Part shown: positions 27,174 to 35,520 of the stretch, in pieces
Numbering within the stretch: position 1 is the first letter of the stretch
Layout of the letters: every line of letters begins with the position of its first letter
Program-made: the position numbers and the translations under genes
Source of the DNA: Agreia sp. Leaf283
GTDB lineage: Bacteria > Actinomycetota > Actinomycetes > Actinomycetales > Microbacteriaceae
Length of the DNA: 64,000 bases
NCBI RefSeq assembly: GCF_001422485.1
Contig: NZ_LMNF01000001.1
Span: 1,859,375-1,923,374, forward strand
Direction: 5' to 3'
Notes under the pieces: model-generated
What the model saw: the letters and a program-made list of their open reading frames with translations, nothing else
Databases searched by the model: none
What the model was told of the DNA's origin: nothing

Positions 27174-27911
27174 GTGCAGCACTCCGATCCGACCCCTGAC
27201 GGCTCGTCCGACGCAGAGGTCGAGCCCGAGACCGAGACTGTCGAAGCCGACACCGTCGAGGCGTCTGTGCAGTTCGAGGCAGACCCCGTGCTGCTCGCCG
27301 CTGTCGATCAGGCGCGCGCTGCGCTGCTCGAGATCACGCCCGCGTCGACCATCGGCGCGGTCGTGGGGCACACCACCCACGACGAGCACGTGCTCAGCCT
27401 GCATTTCGCCTCGCTGATGCCCGGGTACCCCGACTGGCACTGGACGGCGACGCTCTCGCGCATCGACGGCGAGAGCGAGCCCAACGTGCTCGAGACCGAG
27501 TTGCTTCCCGGCGAGGGCGCTGTGCTCTCTCCGGAGTGGACCCCGTGGTCTGAACGGCTCGAGGACTACAAGCTTGCCCAGGACGCGGCCGCGCTCGCGG
27601 AGGACGACGATGATGAGGACTTCGACGACGAAGCAGATGTCGACTCCGACGACGAGGACATCGACGACGAGCTCGACCTCGACGACCACATCCTCGACGA
27701 CGACATTCTCGACGACGCCGTGCACGAGCATGCCGAGGCTGCCGTTCTCGACGCGTCGGTTCTCGTTCGCGGCGACGACGCGCCTCGCGAGGCCTCGCCC
27801 GAGCAGACCGTCGACGTCGACGAAGAGGGCCTCACGGTCGTCGAGCTCGACGACTCCGAGCCCCGCTCGAGTGTCTACTACGACGAAGACGCGCCAGAAG
27901 ACCTCCGCTGA
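27174..27911 (+). CDS. DUF3027 family protein with acidic Asp-rich region
   Basis: 245 residues. The DUF3027 core (about 40-150) includes LLAAVDQARAALLEI, GYPDWHWTATLSR and the motif EWTPWSERLEDYK. The region after it (about 140-190) is extremely acidic, with runs of Asp and Glu, followed by more acidic sequence to the C-terminus. The acidic tail could mimic nucleic acid or act as a disordered chaperone-like segment. Function unknown. GTG start 7 nt after the cold-shock gene, so the two are co-translated. The gene ends at the start of a repeat-rich region. Confidence 0.85.
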   Translation: MQHSDPTPDGSSDAEVEPETETVEADTVEASVQFEADPVLLAAVDQARAALLEITPASTIGAVVGHTTHDEHVLSLHFASLMPGYPDWHWTATLSRIDGESEPNVLETELLPGEGAVLSPEWTPWSERLEDYKLAQDAAALAEDDDDEDFDDEADVDSDDEDIDDELDLDDHILDDDILDDAVHEHAEAAVLDASVLVRGDDAPREASPEQTVDVDEEGLTVVELDDSEPRSSVYYDEDAPEDLR

Positions 27912-27924
27912 GAAGCGCCTGTCC

Positions 27925-28013
27925 GCTCCCAGAGCCTGTCGAAGGGCTCCGCGTTCCGTTCCCTGAGCCTGTCGAAGGGCTCCGCGTTCCGTTCCCTGAG
28001 CCTGTCGAAGGGC
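27925..28013. repeat. 33-bp tandem repeat (dispersed GTTCCCTGAGCCTGTCGAAGG family)
   Basis: About 2.7 tandem units with a 33-bp period (starting 27925, 27958 and 27991). Units 2 and 3 share GTTCCCTGAGCCTGTCGAAGG exactly and unit 1 differs at a few positions. Related copies occur at 8429-8450, 34381-34403 and, on the other strand, 48510-48577. Located just after the DUF3027 gene. Confidence 0.85.
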
Positions 28014-28036
28014 CACTTCCGGCGAGACCGAACTGA

Positions 28037-28208
28037 AACGGGAGGAAATCTGACAATCCGACGCGCTATTTGCGACGGAAGTGCAGATCTCCTCCCGTTC
28101 TGTGCGTTCAGAACGGCGCCGGTCGAGTAGCGGAGGCCGCCCGCGGCCGCAGCGTATCGAGACCATCGGATGCGGGTCTCGATACGGCCGCGGGCGGTCT
28201 ACTCGACC
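28037..28208. repeat. Composite palindromic repeat, unit 1
   Basis: Two hairpins in a row. Hairpin A (28037-28099) has arms AACGGGAGG/CCTCCCGTT and an inner CCGACGC/GCGACGG stem around GCTATTT. Hairpin B (28121-28208) runs from GGTCGAGTAG to CTACTCGACC with inner arms GTATCGAGACC/GGTCTCGATAC and GGCCGCCCGCGG/CCGCGGGCGG. The unit is repeated 194 bp further on. No coding frame is supported here. Confidence 0.85.
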
Positions 28209-28230
28209 AACGAGGGGGTAGGCACGCCGA

Positions 28231-28402
28231 AACGGGCGGAGATCTGACAATCCGACGCGCTATTAGCGTCGGATGTGCGAATCTCCGCCCGTTCTCTGCG
28301 TTCAGAGCTGCGCCGGTCGAGTAGCGGAGGCCGCCCGCGGCCGGAGCGTATCGAGACCATCGGATGCGGGTCTCGATACGGCCGCGGGCGGCTTACTCGA
28401 CC
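28231..28402. repeat. Composite palindromic repeat, unit 2
   Basis: Same arrangement as unit 1, shifted exactly 194 bp: hairpin A at 28231-28293 (63 nt) and hairpin B at 28315-28402 (88 nt). Hairpin A has arms AACGGGCGG/CCGCCCGTT, so an A-T pair of unit 1 is a C-G pair here, and its inner stem is perfect (ATCCGACGC/GCGTCGGAT). It ends 20 bp before the serC stop codon and may double as the serC terminator. Confidence 0.85.
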
Positions 28403-28422
28403 AGCGTCGGGGCGCGCGAGCG

Positions 28423-29580
<1,158 letters not shown>

Positions 29581-29623
29581 TTATGGTGGAGGCGTACGTG
29601 CGCAACTTCCTAAGGAGTGATCG

Positions 29624-30316
29624 TTGGCCGATCTCATTGACACCACGGAGATGTATCTCCGCACGATCCTCGAACTGGAGGAGGAGAACATCATTCCGCT
29701 GCGCGCTCGGATCTCGGAGCGCCTCGGCCACTCCGGCCCCACCGTCTCTCAGACGGTCGGCCGCATGGAGCGCGACGGCCTCGTTGTGGTCTCCGGCGAT
29801 CGTCACCTCGAGCTCACCGGCATCGGCCGCACCAAGGCCGTTCACGTGATGCGCAAGCACCGCCTCGCCGAGCGCCTGCTCAGCGACGTCATCGGGCTCG
29901 ACTGGGAGTACGTGCACGAAGAGGCATGCCGCTGGGAGCATGTCATGAGCGAGCAGGTCGAACGCCGCATCATCGAGATGCTCGATCACCCCACCGAGTC
30001 TCCCTACGGCAACCCCATTCCCGGCCTCGACGAGTTCGGCGACGCGGCAGCGGTGCCGTTCACCCGCGGCGTGGTCAATCTGCTCAGCCTCGTTCACGGT
30101 GCCGTGGGCCCGCAGACCAAGACCATCCGCCGCCTCGGCGAGCCGGCACAGGTCGACCCCGAGCTTCTGCTGCAGCTCAAGCAGTTCGGCGTCGTTCCCG
30201 GCAACAAGGCCGCGTTCTCGCAGGTCGGCTCGTACATCCTCGTCGAGGTCGAGGGCTTCCCCGAGGGACTCGAACTGCCCAACGAGGTCGCGGGTCACAT
30301 CTTCGTCGGCATCTGA
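29624..30316 (+). CDS. DtxR/IdeR-family metal-dependent regulator
   Basis: This is a 230-residue protein. The N-terminal winged helix (about 1-73) has RISERLGHSGPTVSQTVGRM as recognition region. The metal-binding dimerisation domain keeps the DtxR ligands: Met10 in TEMYLRTI, His and Glu in MRKHRLAERLL, and His, Cys, Glu and His in VHEEACRWEHVM. A C-terminal SH3-like domain follows (about 150-230). With all ligands present it is a plausible Fe(II)- or Mn(II)-activated repressor of metal uptake. TTG start with AAGGAG at good spacing. Divergent from serC. Confidence 0.92.
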   Translation: MADLIDTTEMYLRTILELEEENIIPLRARISERLGHSGPTVSQTVGRMERDGLVVVSGDRHLELTGIGRTKAVHVMRKHRLAERLLSDVIGLDWEYVHEEACRWEHVMSEQVERRIIEMLDHPTESPYGNPIPGLDEFGDAAAVPFTRGVVNLLSLVHGAVGPQTKTIRRLGEPAQVDPELLLQLKQFGVVPGNKAAFSQVGSYILVEVEGFPEGLELPNEVAGHIFVGI

Positions 30317-30546
30317 CCGAAGGGCGCGCATTCTGTCTGCGCGCTGGTCGCGGCCTGACAGCTGGCCGGGCCAGAGTGACAGATGAGGGAGATTCGCATA
30401 CCCTCGAACAGTTCCCCCGCTCGTTCGGGCGGCGGAGCGCCGGATCAGGATGCGCCTCCGACTGTCTCCTGCACTACCCGGTCCCGTTCTGCGCCCAGAC
30501 GGTCGGACATGTCTGCCATTGATGGCGTCGAAGGATCTCAAGCCCC

Positions 30547-32310
30547 GTGGTCGAACCCGCTGAATCGCACAAGAGCGTCGAGCATCCTCGACGACGACGC
30601 GATTCACGCACGGCCCCGCCCGCCGCTCCGCTGAGCCGCCGCCAACTGCGCGATCGGGAACAGGCCGAAGCCGAGGCGGAGGCGCAGCACCGCGCCGGCG
30701 CAGCCCAGGCCTCAGCCGGGCTGAGTCGACGCGAGCGGCGCGAGCGCGAGCTCGACGAGCGCTACTCCGAGCGGCCCGCCGTCGTCGATGGGGGTCCGGA
30801 TGCCGCGGCCCAGCCAGGCGCGCCCGTCGCGCCGGAGCCCGTGGTCGAGCCGATTCCGGCTGTCGAGCCGGACCCGCGGGCTGAGGTCGATACGGTTCCC
30901 GAGCCCGACCCGGAGCCTGTGGTCGACCCGGTTCCCGTCGTCGAGCCGGAGCCTGTGCTGGAGCCGGCGATAGAGTCGGAGCCCGAGCCCGACCCGGAGC
31001 CCGTTGTCGTCGAGACTGCGCCGCCGAAGACCGAGCCTGCCGCCGACGCCCCGATCTCTCGTCGTGGACGCCGCGCCCGCGCCGGTGCCCCCATCGACGT
31101 CGACCCGACGGTGACGCCCGAGCCGTCCGCCGAGACGACGCCGGAGCCGGCGTCCGAGCCAGCCGCTGAGGCAACGGCCGAGCCCTCCGTAGAGACAACG
31201 GCCGAGCAGACTCCCGAGCCCGCCGTCGACGAGCGGATGCTCGCGGTCGCCAATCTCGAGACGGTGCCTCTCGAGATCGAACTGGTGGCGCAGCATCCGG
31301 TGGTCGAGGGCGAGACCGCCGAGCACATCGCCGCGGAGACGGTGCTGAGCGCCGAGGTCGACTTCGCCGAACCCCACGTGGCACCCGAGCCGTTCTCGGC
31401 GCTGGCCACGTCTGGAGCCGATGAGGCACCACGGCCGGTGCCCATCGCCTCGCCGCGCGTGAGACGCTCCGTGCCCGTCGCCGAGCTCATGTCGTCGTCG
31501 AGCGGAACGTTCGTGTCGCACGCCCGCTCGCAGCCGATCAAGCGCCGCGTTCTAGCCGGCTTCGTGATGATGATCGCCGCTCTGTTCGTGGTGTCGCTGT
31601 CGATCCCATCGCTGGGCTTCGCGACCCCCTCCGACTTCCAAGCGGTGCAGGGCGTCGGCGACGTCACCGACAGCCAGAACCTCTCCGTGGGAGAGGGGCC
31701 GGCGCTCAACGCGGTTCGCGACGACTTCTACGCGGAGGGTGCCCCCGGCTCCCTCTATTCCACGACGAACAGCTACGTGTCGAAGGAATCGCAGAAGCTC
31801 GCCCAGGAGCTGATGGCGGCCGTCGCGACCGGCAGGCTCAAGGGGTCGGTGCCCGATCACATCCCCGAGATCCAGGCCCTGGCCGACGGCGTGGTGAAGC
31901 CCGACTGCGGGATCGACCTGCGCATCCTGCAGGTGATGGTGATCGCCGTGCGCTCGTTCAACACCGTGGCGGTGAGCGACATCAACCGCAAGTGCACGGG
32001 CCAGATCGAGGGCGGCGGTACGAGCTCGTCGCACTACACCAACGGTGGCGGGCATGCCGTGGACTTCTACCTGATCAACGGAGCCTCCGTTCCGGGCGCC
32101 GACGCGAACACGGTGAAGTTCGCCGAGATCCTCGATCCGATCATGCCGCCCGGCTCGAACCTGGGCCAGGGAGAGTGCCGGTCGTCGGCCGGAATCTCGT
32201 TGAATCTGCAGAACTTCAGGGAGTTCAGCGACTCGTGCACCCACATGCATATCGATGTGGGAAACGCGACCGAGGGGCTCAACGTGAACCTCGACACCGA
32301 CTTCAAGTAG
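30547..32310 (+). CDS. Membrane-anchored protein with Pro/Glu repeats and a D,D-peptidase-like C-terminus
   Basis: This 587-residue protein has three parts. Residues 1-330 are cytoplasmic and disordered: Arg/Glu-rich, then long PEPVVEPDP-like runs and Ala/Thr/Glu repeats. One transmembrane helix follows (about 336-358). The exported domain (about 365-587) has SSHYTNGGGHAVDF (about 495) and DSCTHMHIDVG (about 563), matching the SxHxxGxAxD and HxH metal-site patterns of M15/Hedgehog-type zinc peptidases, although spacing in the first motif is altered. A cell-wall peptide-cleaving or -binding role is inferred. GTG start with GAAGGA about 12 nt upstream. It precedes the NlpC/P60 gene. Confidence 0.72.
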   Translation: MVEPAESHKSVEHPRRRRDSRTAPPAAPLSRRQLRDREQAEAEAEAQHRAGAAQASAGLSRRERRERELDERYSERPAVVDGGPDAAAQPGAPVAPEPVVEPIPAVEPDPRAEVDTVPEPDPEPVVDPVPVVEPEPVLEPAIESEPEPDPEPVVVETAPPKTEPAADAPISRRGRRARAGAPIDVDPTVTPEPSAETTPEPASEPAAEATAEPSVETTAEQTPEPAVDERMLAVANLETVPLEIELVAQHPVVEGETAEHIAAETVLSAEVDFAEPHVAPEPFSALATSGADEAPRPVPIASPRVRRSVPVAELMSSSSGTFVSHARSQPIKRRVLAGFVMMIAALFVVSLSIPSLGFATPSDFQAVQGVGDVTDSQNLSVGEGPALNAVRDDFYAEGAPGSLYSTTNSYVSKESQKLAQELMAAVATGRLKGSVPDHIPEIQALADGVVKPDCGIDLRILQVMVIAVRSFNTVAVSDINRKCTGQIEGGGTSSSHYTNGGGHAVDFYLINGASVPGADANTVKFAEILDPIMPPGSNLGQGECRSSAGISLNLQNFREFSDSCTHMHIDVGNATEGLNVNLDTDFK

Positions 32311-32341
32311 CCGTTTCTGCTGAGGTTCATTCATCTTTCCC

Positions 32342-32400
32342 GTTACCGATTCGTTAAAAATGTCTTCTGGAAGGTGACAAAACGGTAACGCTCCCGTACC
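32342..32400. promoter_or_regulatory. Candidate MtrA-like sites upstream of the NlpC/P60 gene
   Basis: GTTAC-N6-GTTAA (32342-32357) and GTAAC-N6-GTACC (32385-32400) are two direct-repeat half-site pairs with identical 6-nt spacing, in opposite orientation. GTAAC-N6 repeats resemble sites bound by MtrA, which controls NlpC/P60 hydrolases in other actinobacteria. The assignment is an inference from pattern only. The remaining leader (32401-32547) is about 150 nt and can fold, but I recognise no riboswitch. Confidence 0.35.
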
Positions 32401-32547
32401 ATCGGACGAGTCCAGACGGCCAGATCGCGGCCTTGGACGGCGCCGAGACACCTCTTTCCCCCGTCTCTCGGTGAGCGTGACCCGCAGACAATTCAGTGGG
32501 ACGGGGCGGCACCCTAGATGCTGCGAGAGGTGCCGGAGGTATAGATC

Positions 32548-33507
32548 TTGACCGAACTTCGTGAGCCGCTGGACGCCCCGAACGACCAGCAGAACCCGAA
32601 CACCTCGATCGACACCCCTGCCGGTGTGAGCCACACGGCTGCCGCGCCAGGATCGCGCCGCGAGCGTCGCGAGTCGGAGTCAGACATCGTTCCGTCTGTG
32701 CCGCGACCCACCACCGTGGTGACCCGCTCGGCGACGTCGGTGATCGCGGCGCCCCGCGCATCCGCACCCGTCGCCAAGGCGACCGTGCAGACCGCCCCGC
32801 CGCGCCGCCTGAAGATGCCGACCCGCCGCAACGTCGCAGGCGGAGTCGTCATGACCTTCGCCCTGGGTCTCATCGCGACGATGGCCCTTCCTGCCTACGC
32901 GTTCGGCAACGGCACCGCGGGTTTCGACGCGAACAACTCCGCCGACCTGGCCGGGGCCGCGCAGAGCATCACGGTCGACGACACCGCTGCCGCGCTGGCC
33001 GTCAGCCGCGACGCCTACACCGCTCCTACGCGTGAAGAACTGCAGGCAGCGCGCGACGCCGCCGCAGCCGCGGTCGCCGCCACCGAAGCCAGCACCGCCG
33101 CAGCCTCGGCTGCCTCCGCCGAAGCACCCGCCGCCGGCACCTTCGCCGTGAACCCGCCCTCGGGCGCCTACAGCGGCCAGGCCGTCGTCGACTACGCCGA
33201 GCAGTTCGTCGGCGTCGTTCCCTACAGCGCCGGCGCCACACCCGAGGCCGGTTTCGGATGCGACGGGCTCACCCAGTACGTGTTCGGCCAGTTCGGCATC
33301 TACCTGCCGCGCATCGTCGGAAACCAGGCGGCCATGGGCATCCGCGTCTCGCCCGAAGACGCCCAGCCGGGCGACCTCGTGGTGTGGCCGATGTACCACA
33401 TCGGCATCTACGACGGTGCCGGCGGAGTGATCGACTCGCCCGACTGGGGCCGTATGGTCGAGCACCGTGCACTGTGGGGCAGCTACTACTTCGTGCGCAT
33501 CGTCTAG
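32548..33507 (+). CDS. NlpC/P60-family cell-wall endopeptidase
   Basis: 319 residues. A disordered basic cytoplasmic segment (about 1-95) precedes a membrane/signal helix (about 98-122, GGVVMTFALGLIATMALPAYA). An Ala-rich helical stalk (about 165-205) and the NlpC/P60 domain (about 210-319) follow. Catalytic Cys is in FGCDGLTQYVFGQ and His in MYHIGIYDGAGG; QPGDLVVW is typical. It would cut peptide cross-bridges during growth or division. TTG start with GGAGG 10 nt upstream. The cytoplasmic segment plus helix is shared in style with the preceding gene. Terminated by the hairpin at 33555-33590. Confidence 0.9.
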   Translation: MTELREPLDAPNDQQNPNTSIDTPAGVSHTAAAPGSRRERRESESDIVPSVPRPTTVVTRSATSVIAAPRASAPVAKATVQTAPPRRLKMPTRRNVAGGVVMTFALGLIATMALPAYAFGNGTAGFDANNSADLAGAAQSITVDDTAAALAVSRDAYTAPTREELQAARDAAAAAVAATEASTAAASAASAEAPAAGTFAVNPPSGAYSGQAVVDYAEQFVGVVPYSAGATPEAGFGCDGLTQYVFGQFGIYLPRIVGNQAAMGIRVSPEDAQPGDLVVWPMYHIGIYDGAGGVIDSPDWGRMVEHRALWGSYYFVRIV

Positions 33508-33554
33508 ACAGAATCGTCGCTGGCCGGTTTGTGAACAATCGGTTACAGCTCACC

Positions 33555-33590
33555 CGAACGGCGTGCCACGAATTTGTGGTACGCCGTTCG
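33555..33590 (+). terminator. Hairpin terminator of the NlpC/P60 gene
   Basis: A 15-bp stem (33555-33569 with 33576-33590, one G-T pair) with loop GAATTT, 48 bp after the stop codon. Confidence 0.75.
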
Positions 33591-33592
33591 TG

Positions 33593-33605
33593 GGTTAGCC
33601 TTACT
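33593..33605. promoter_or_regulatory. DtxR-box-like sequence over a possible -10
   Basis: GGTTAGCCTTACT matches 11 of 13 positions of the DtxR/IdeR core GGTTAGSCTAACC and includes TAGCCT, a possible -10 for the short transcript that follows. A DtxR-family regulator is encoded 3.3 kb upstream. The flanks of the 19-bp box match poorly, so this is tentative. Confidence 0.3.
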
Positions 33606-33635
33606 GCAATTATTCGAGCCTTTAGAGGAGACCTC

Positions 33636-33734
33636 GTGATATCTGGCAGGAGCATCCGCACCACGGGTTGCCGCCTGCTGAGTGTCAGGAGGCACACGAG
33701 TGGACGTTGTCTGAGCCGGGTTCGGCTCAGTTAG
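33636..33734 (+). CDS. Possible 32-residue Arg/Ser-rich leader peptide
   Basis: A GTG at 33636 has a near-perfect ribosome site (AGAGGAG, 5 nt upstream) and opens a 32-codon frame rich in Arg (8) and Ser (6) with two Cys. Its 3' end lies within a hairpin (33711-33730), and its stop codon abuts the intrinsic terminator at 33734. This is the layout of an attenuator leader or of a short sRNA-like transcript. No similarity is recognised. It may instead be a non-coding RNA. Confidence 0.4.
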   Translation: MISGRSIRTTGCRLLSVRRHTSGRCLSRVRLS

Positions 33735-33765
33735 GGTGCTGTCATTTCGACGGTGCCCTTTTTTT
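33711..33765 (+). terminator. Hairpin plus rho-independent terminator upstream of the HNH gene
   Basis: The first hairpin pairs CTGAGCCG (33711-33718) with CGGCTCAG (33723-33730). The second has a 10-bp stem (33734-33743 with 33749-33758, several G-T pairs) followed by seven T (33759-33765). It is the only classic T-tract terminator noticed in the window. The HNH start codon is 90 bp further on. Confidence 0.75.
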
Positions 33766-33854
33766 GTGTCCATTTGCTCTTGTAATCGCTTGAAAATCGA
33801 TGGGTGACACATCGGGTCCCTGCAAGCCGTGCAGGGCAATTCGAAAGGGCAACA

Positions 33855-34352
33855 ATGCGAACACTTGTTTTGAACGCGGGATACGAGCCACTCGGAGTGG
33901 TCTCGTTCAAGCGCGCCATCGTTCTCGTGATGAACGAGAAGGCGACCATCATCGAGAGCGATGTCGAGCATCCGGTCTGGGCCACCTCTGGCCTGTTCGA
34001 CCGGCCGAGCGTGATCATCCTCACCCGCTACGTGCGCATCCCGTCGACCAGGCTCATGCCCGTGTCGCGCAGGGGAGTGCTGCGCCGCGACGGCATGCGC
34101 TGCCTGTACTGCGGGGGAGCGGCCACGACCATCGACCACGTGCAGCCCAAGTCGCGCGGAGGCAAGGACACGTGGGAGAACCTCGTGGCCTGCTGCCTGC
34201 GCTGCAACAACATCAAGAGCGACCGCACTCCGGCCGAGATGGGCTGGACTCTGCGGGCCACGCCCAAGATGCCGCACCAGTCGGGCTGGACGGTCCGCGG
34301 AGCGGAGCGCGCCGAGCCGGCCTGGGAGGGCTACATCGAGAGCGCGGCGTAG
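33855..34352 (+). CDS. HNH endonuclease-domain protein
   Basis: 165 residues. The conserved N-terminal part starts MRTLVLNAGYEPLGVVSFKRA. The HNH/zinc-finger domain (about 80-135) has CLYCGG, the catalytic TIDHVQPKSRGGKDTWENLV and CCLRCNN, so the four Cys of the zinc knuckles and the His/Asn/His-type residues are present. This solo HNH type is universal in actinobacteria; its cellular role is unclear. ATG at 33855 with a weak AAAGGG site. Confidence 0.88.
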   Translation: MRTLVLNAGYEPLGVVSFKRAIVLVMNEKATIIESDVEHPVWATSGLFDRPSVIILTRYVRIPSTRLMPVSRRGVLRRDGMRCLYCGGAATTIDHVQPKSRGGKDTWENLVACCLRCNNIKSDRTPAEMGWTLRATPKMPHQSGWTVRGAERAEPAWEGYIESAA

Positions 34353-34380
34353 CCGCCGCCGCTCCCTGAGCCCGCCCCCC

Positions 34381-34403
34381 GTTCCCTGAGCTTGTCGAAG
34401 GGC
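34381..34403. repeat. Copy of the GTTCCCTGAGC-type dispersed repeat
   Basis: GTTCCCTGAGCTTGTCGAAG matches the 27.9-kb repeat with one change (C to T). A partial copy (GCTCCCTGAGC) lies just before it at 34361. It sits between the HNH gene and tRNA-Arg. Confidence 0.8.
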
Positions 34404-34475
34404 TCGCGTCGCCATCGAACGGCTTCGCCGTGCCGTATTACGGGGCTGCTTCGCCGCGGGCACTTTTGATGCGCC

Positions 34476-34510
34476 GGTCGAGTAGGTCGCTCAGCGACCG
34501 TATCGAGACC
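34476..34510. repeat. Short form of the GGTCGAGTAG/TATCGAGACC palindromic repeat
   Basis: This has the same ends as hairpin B at 28.1-28.4 kb (GGTCGAGTAG ... GTATCGAGACC), but its core is replaced by GGTCGCTCAGCGACC, itself a hairpin. Confidence 0.75.
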
Positions 34511-34530
34511 ACCCGCCCTTCCCTCTAAGC

Positions 34531-34536
34531 TAAACT
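34531..34536 (+). promoter_or_regulatory. Putative -10 of tRNA-Arg
   Basis: TAAACT, 12 bp before the mature 5' end of the tRNA. Confidence 0.4.
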
Positions 34537-34547
34537 CCTAAAGGCCA

Positions 34548-34622
34548 GCCTCTGTAGCTCAATGGAAGAGCAATTCCGTCCTAAGGAACAGGTTGGGGGT
34601 TCGAGTCCCTCCAGGGGCACCA
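34548..34622 (+). tRNA. tRNA-Arg (anticodon CCT)
   Basis: Acceptor stem GCCTCTG/CAGGGGC (one G-T), D arm GCTC-AATGGAA-GAGC, anticodon loop GTCCTAA with anticodon CCT, T arm GGGGG-TTCGAGT-CCCTC, discriminator A and encoded CCA. The bottom pair of the anticodon stem is A-C. It reads the rare AGG codon. Confidence 0.94.
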
Positions 34623-34651
34623 GCTCAGCCTCAAGCCCGTGCCGGGCCAGC

Positions 34652-35431
34652 TCAGGCGAGTATCTCTTCGAAGAACGCTTCCATCGCCCTCCAGCTGCGG
34701 GCGTCTGCTTTCGGCCTGTAGCTCGGGAGCATCGGTTGGGTGAATGCGTGCGGGGCTCCGCTGTAGCTCACGATCTGCCAGTCCAGTTCTGGCGCAGTGC
34801 GCAGTTCATTCTCGAAGGCGACGACGGCCTCGTCTGGTACGACCGGGTCGTCGGCGCCGGTGAGCACGAGCAGGGGCGCGCGGAGGTTCGCGACATCCGC
34901 GGGCTCATGGGTGATGAGTCCCCCGTGGAAGGAGACCGCGCCCGCGATAGGCGCTCCCGTGCGCGCGAACTCGAGGGTGGCCGACCCGCCGAAGCAGTAG
35001 CCGATCACCGCGATGCGGTCGGGGTCGACTCGGGAATCCGAGCGCAGGCGATCGAAGCCCGCTTGGACCCGGGCGCGAAGCAGCTGCTTGTCGGCGTAGA
35101 ACGTGCCGGCCACGGCGGGTGCCTCATCACCCTGGGGGCGCACTCCGGCTCCGTAGATGTCGGCGGCGAAAGCCACATACCCGAGGCGGGCAAGCATGTG
35201 GGCCCGGGCGTGCACGTATTCCCCCTCCCCGAACCAGTCGTGGATGACGAGCACTCCAGGCTGCGGTCCGGCGGCGGAGGAGTCCCAGGCGAGGTAACCC
35301 TCGAGGGAGGAACCATCGTGTTTGTATGAGATGCGCTCCGACTGGATCGAACTGCCGTCACGGAGAGGGACGCTCTTGATCAGGGCCTCGTGTTGGGGGC
35401 TGAAGGCTGGGGTCGGGTCGATAGTCGTCAT
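34652..35431 (-). CDS. Dienelactone hydrolase-family protein
   Basis: This 259-residue alpha/beta hydrolase has the dienelactone hydrolase nucleophile motif IGYCFGGSATLEFA (Cys), acid residue in LTGADDPVVP and His in YSGAPHAFTQP. The oxyanion region is VLVIHDWFGEGEYV. Classic members open dienelactone in chlorocatechol degradation; genomic single copies like this have broader, undefined ester substrates. It stands between tRNA-Arg and the carboxymuconolactone decarboxylase-like gene, in the same direction as the latter. Confidence 0.9.
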   Translation of the reverse strand: MTTIDPTPAFSPQHEALIKSVPLRDGSSIQSERISYKHDGSSLEGYLAWDSSAAGPQPGVLVIHDWFGEGEYVHARAHMLARLGYVAFAADIYGAGVRPQGDEAPAVAGTFYADKQLLRARVQAGFDRLRSDSRVDPDRIAVIGYCFGGSATLEFARTGAPIAGAVSFHGGLITHEPADVANLRAPLLVLTGADDPVVPDEAVVAFENELRTAPELDWQIVSYSGAPHAFTQPMLPSYRPKADARSWRAMEAFFEEILA

Positions 35432-35520
35432 GAGGCCGATCTTCTCTCTGATTGATCTTGTCGGACGTACAGGTGGCTGACGTTCTCCAGTTCAACATGG
35501 TCACCCCTCGCACGCGAGAG

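Noticed and set aside
30317-30546. A riboswitch or sRNA in the gap before the M15-like gene
   Set aside because: GC-rich with possible hairpins, but no recognisable conserved motif or terminator.
32401-32547. A c-di-AMP (ydaO-type) riboswitch ahead of the NlpC/P60 gene
   Set aside because: Such riboswitches do control cell-wall hydrolases in actinobacteria, but the conserved core sequences are not visible here; only generic hairpins are present.
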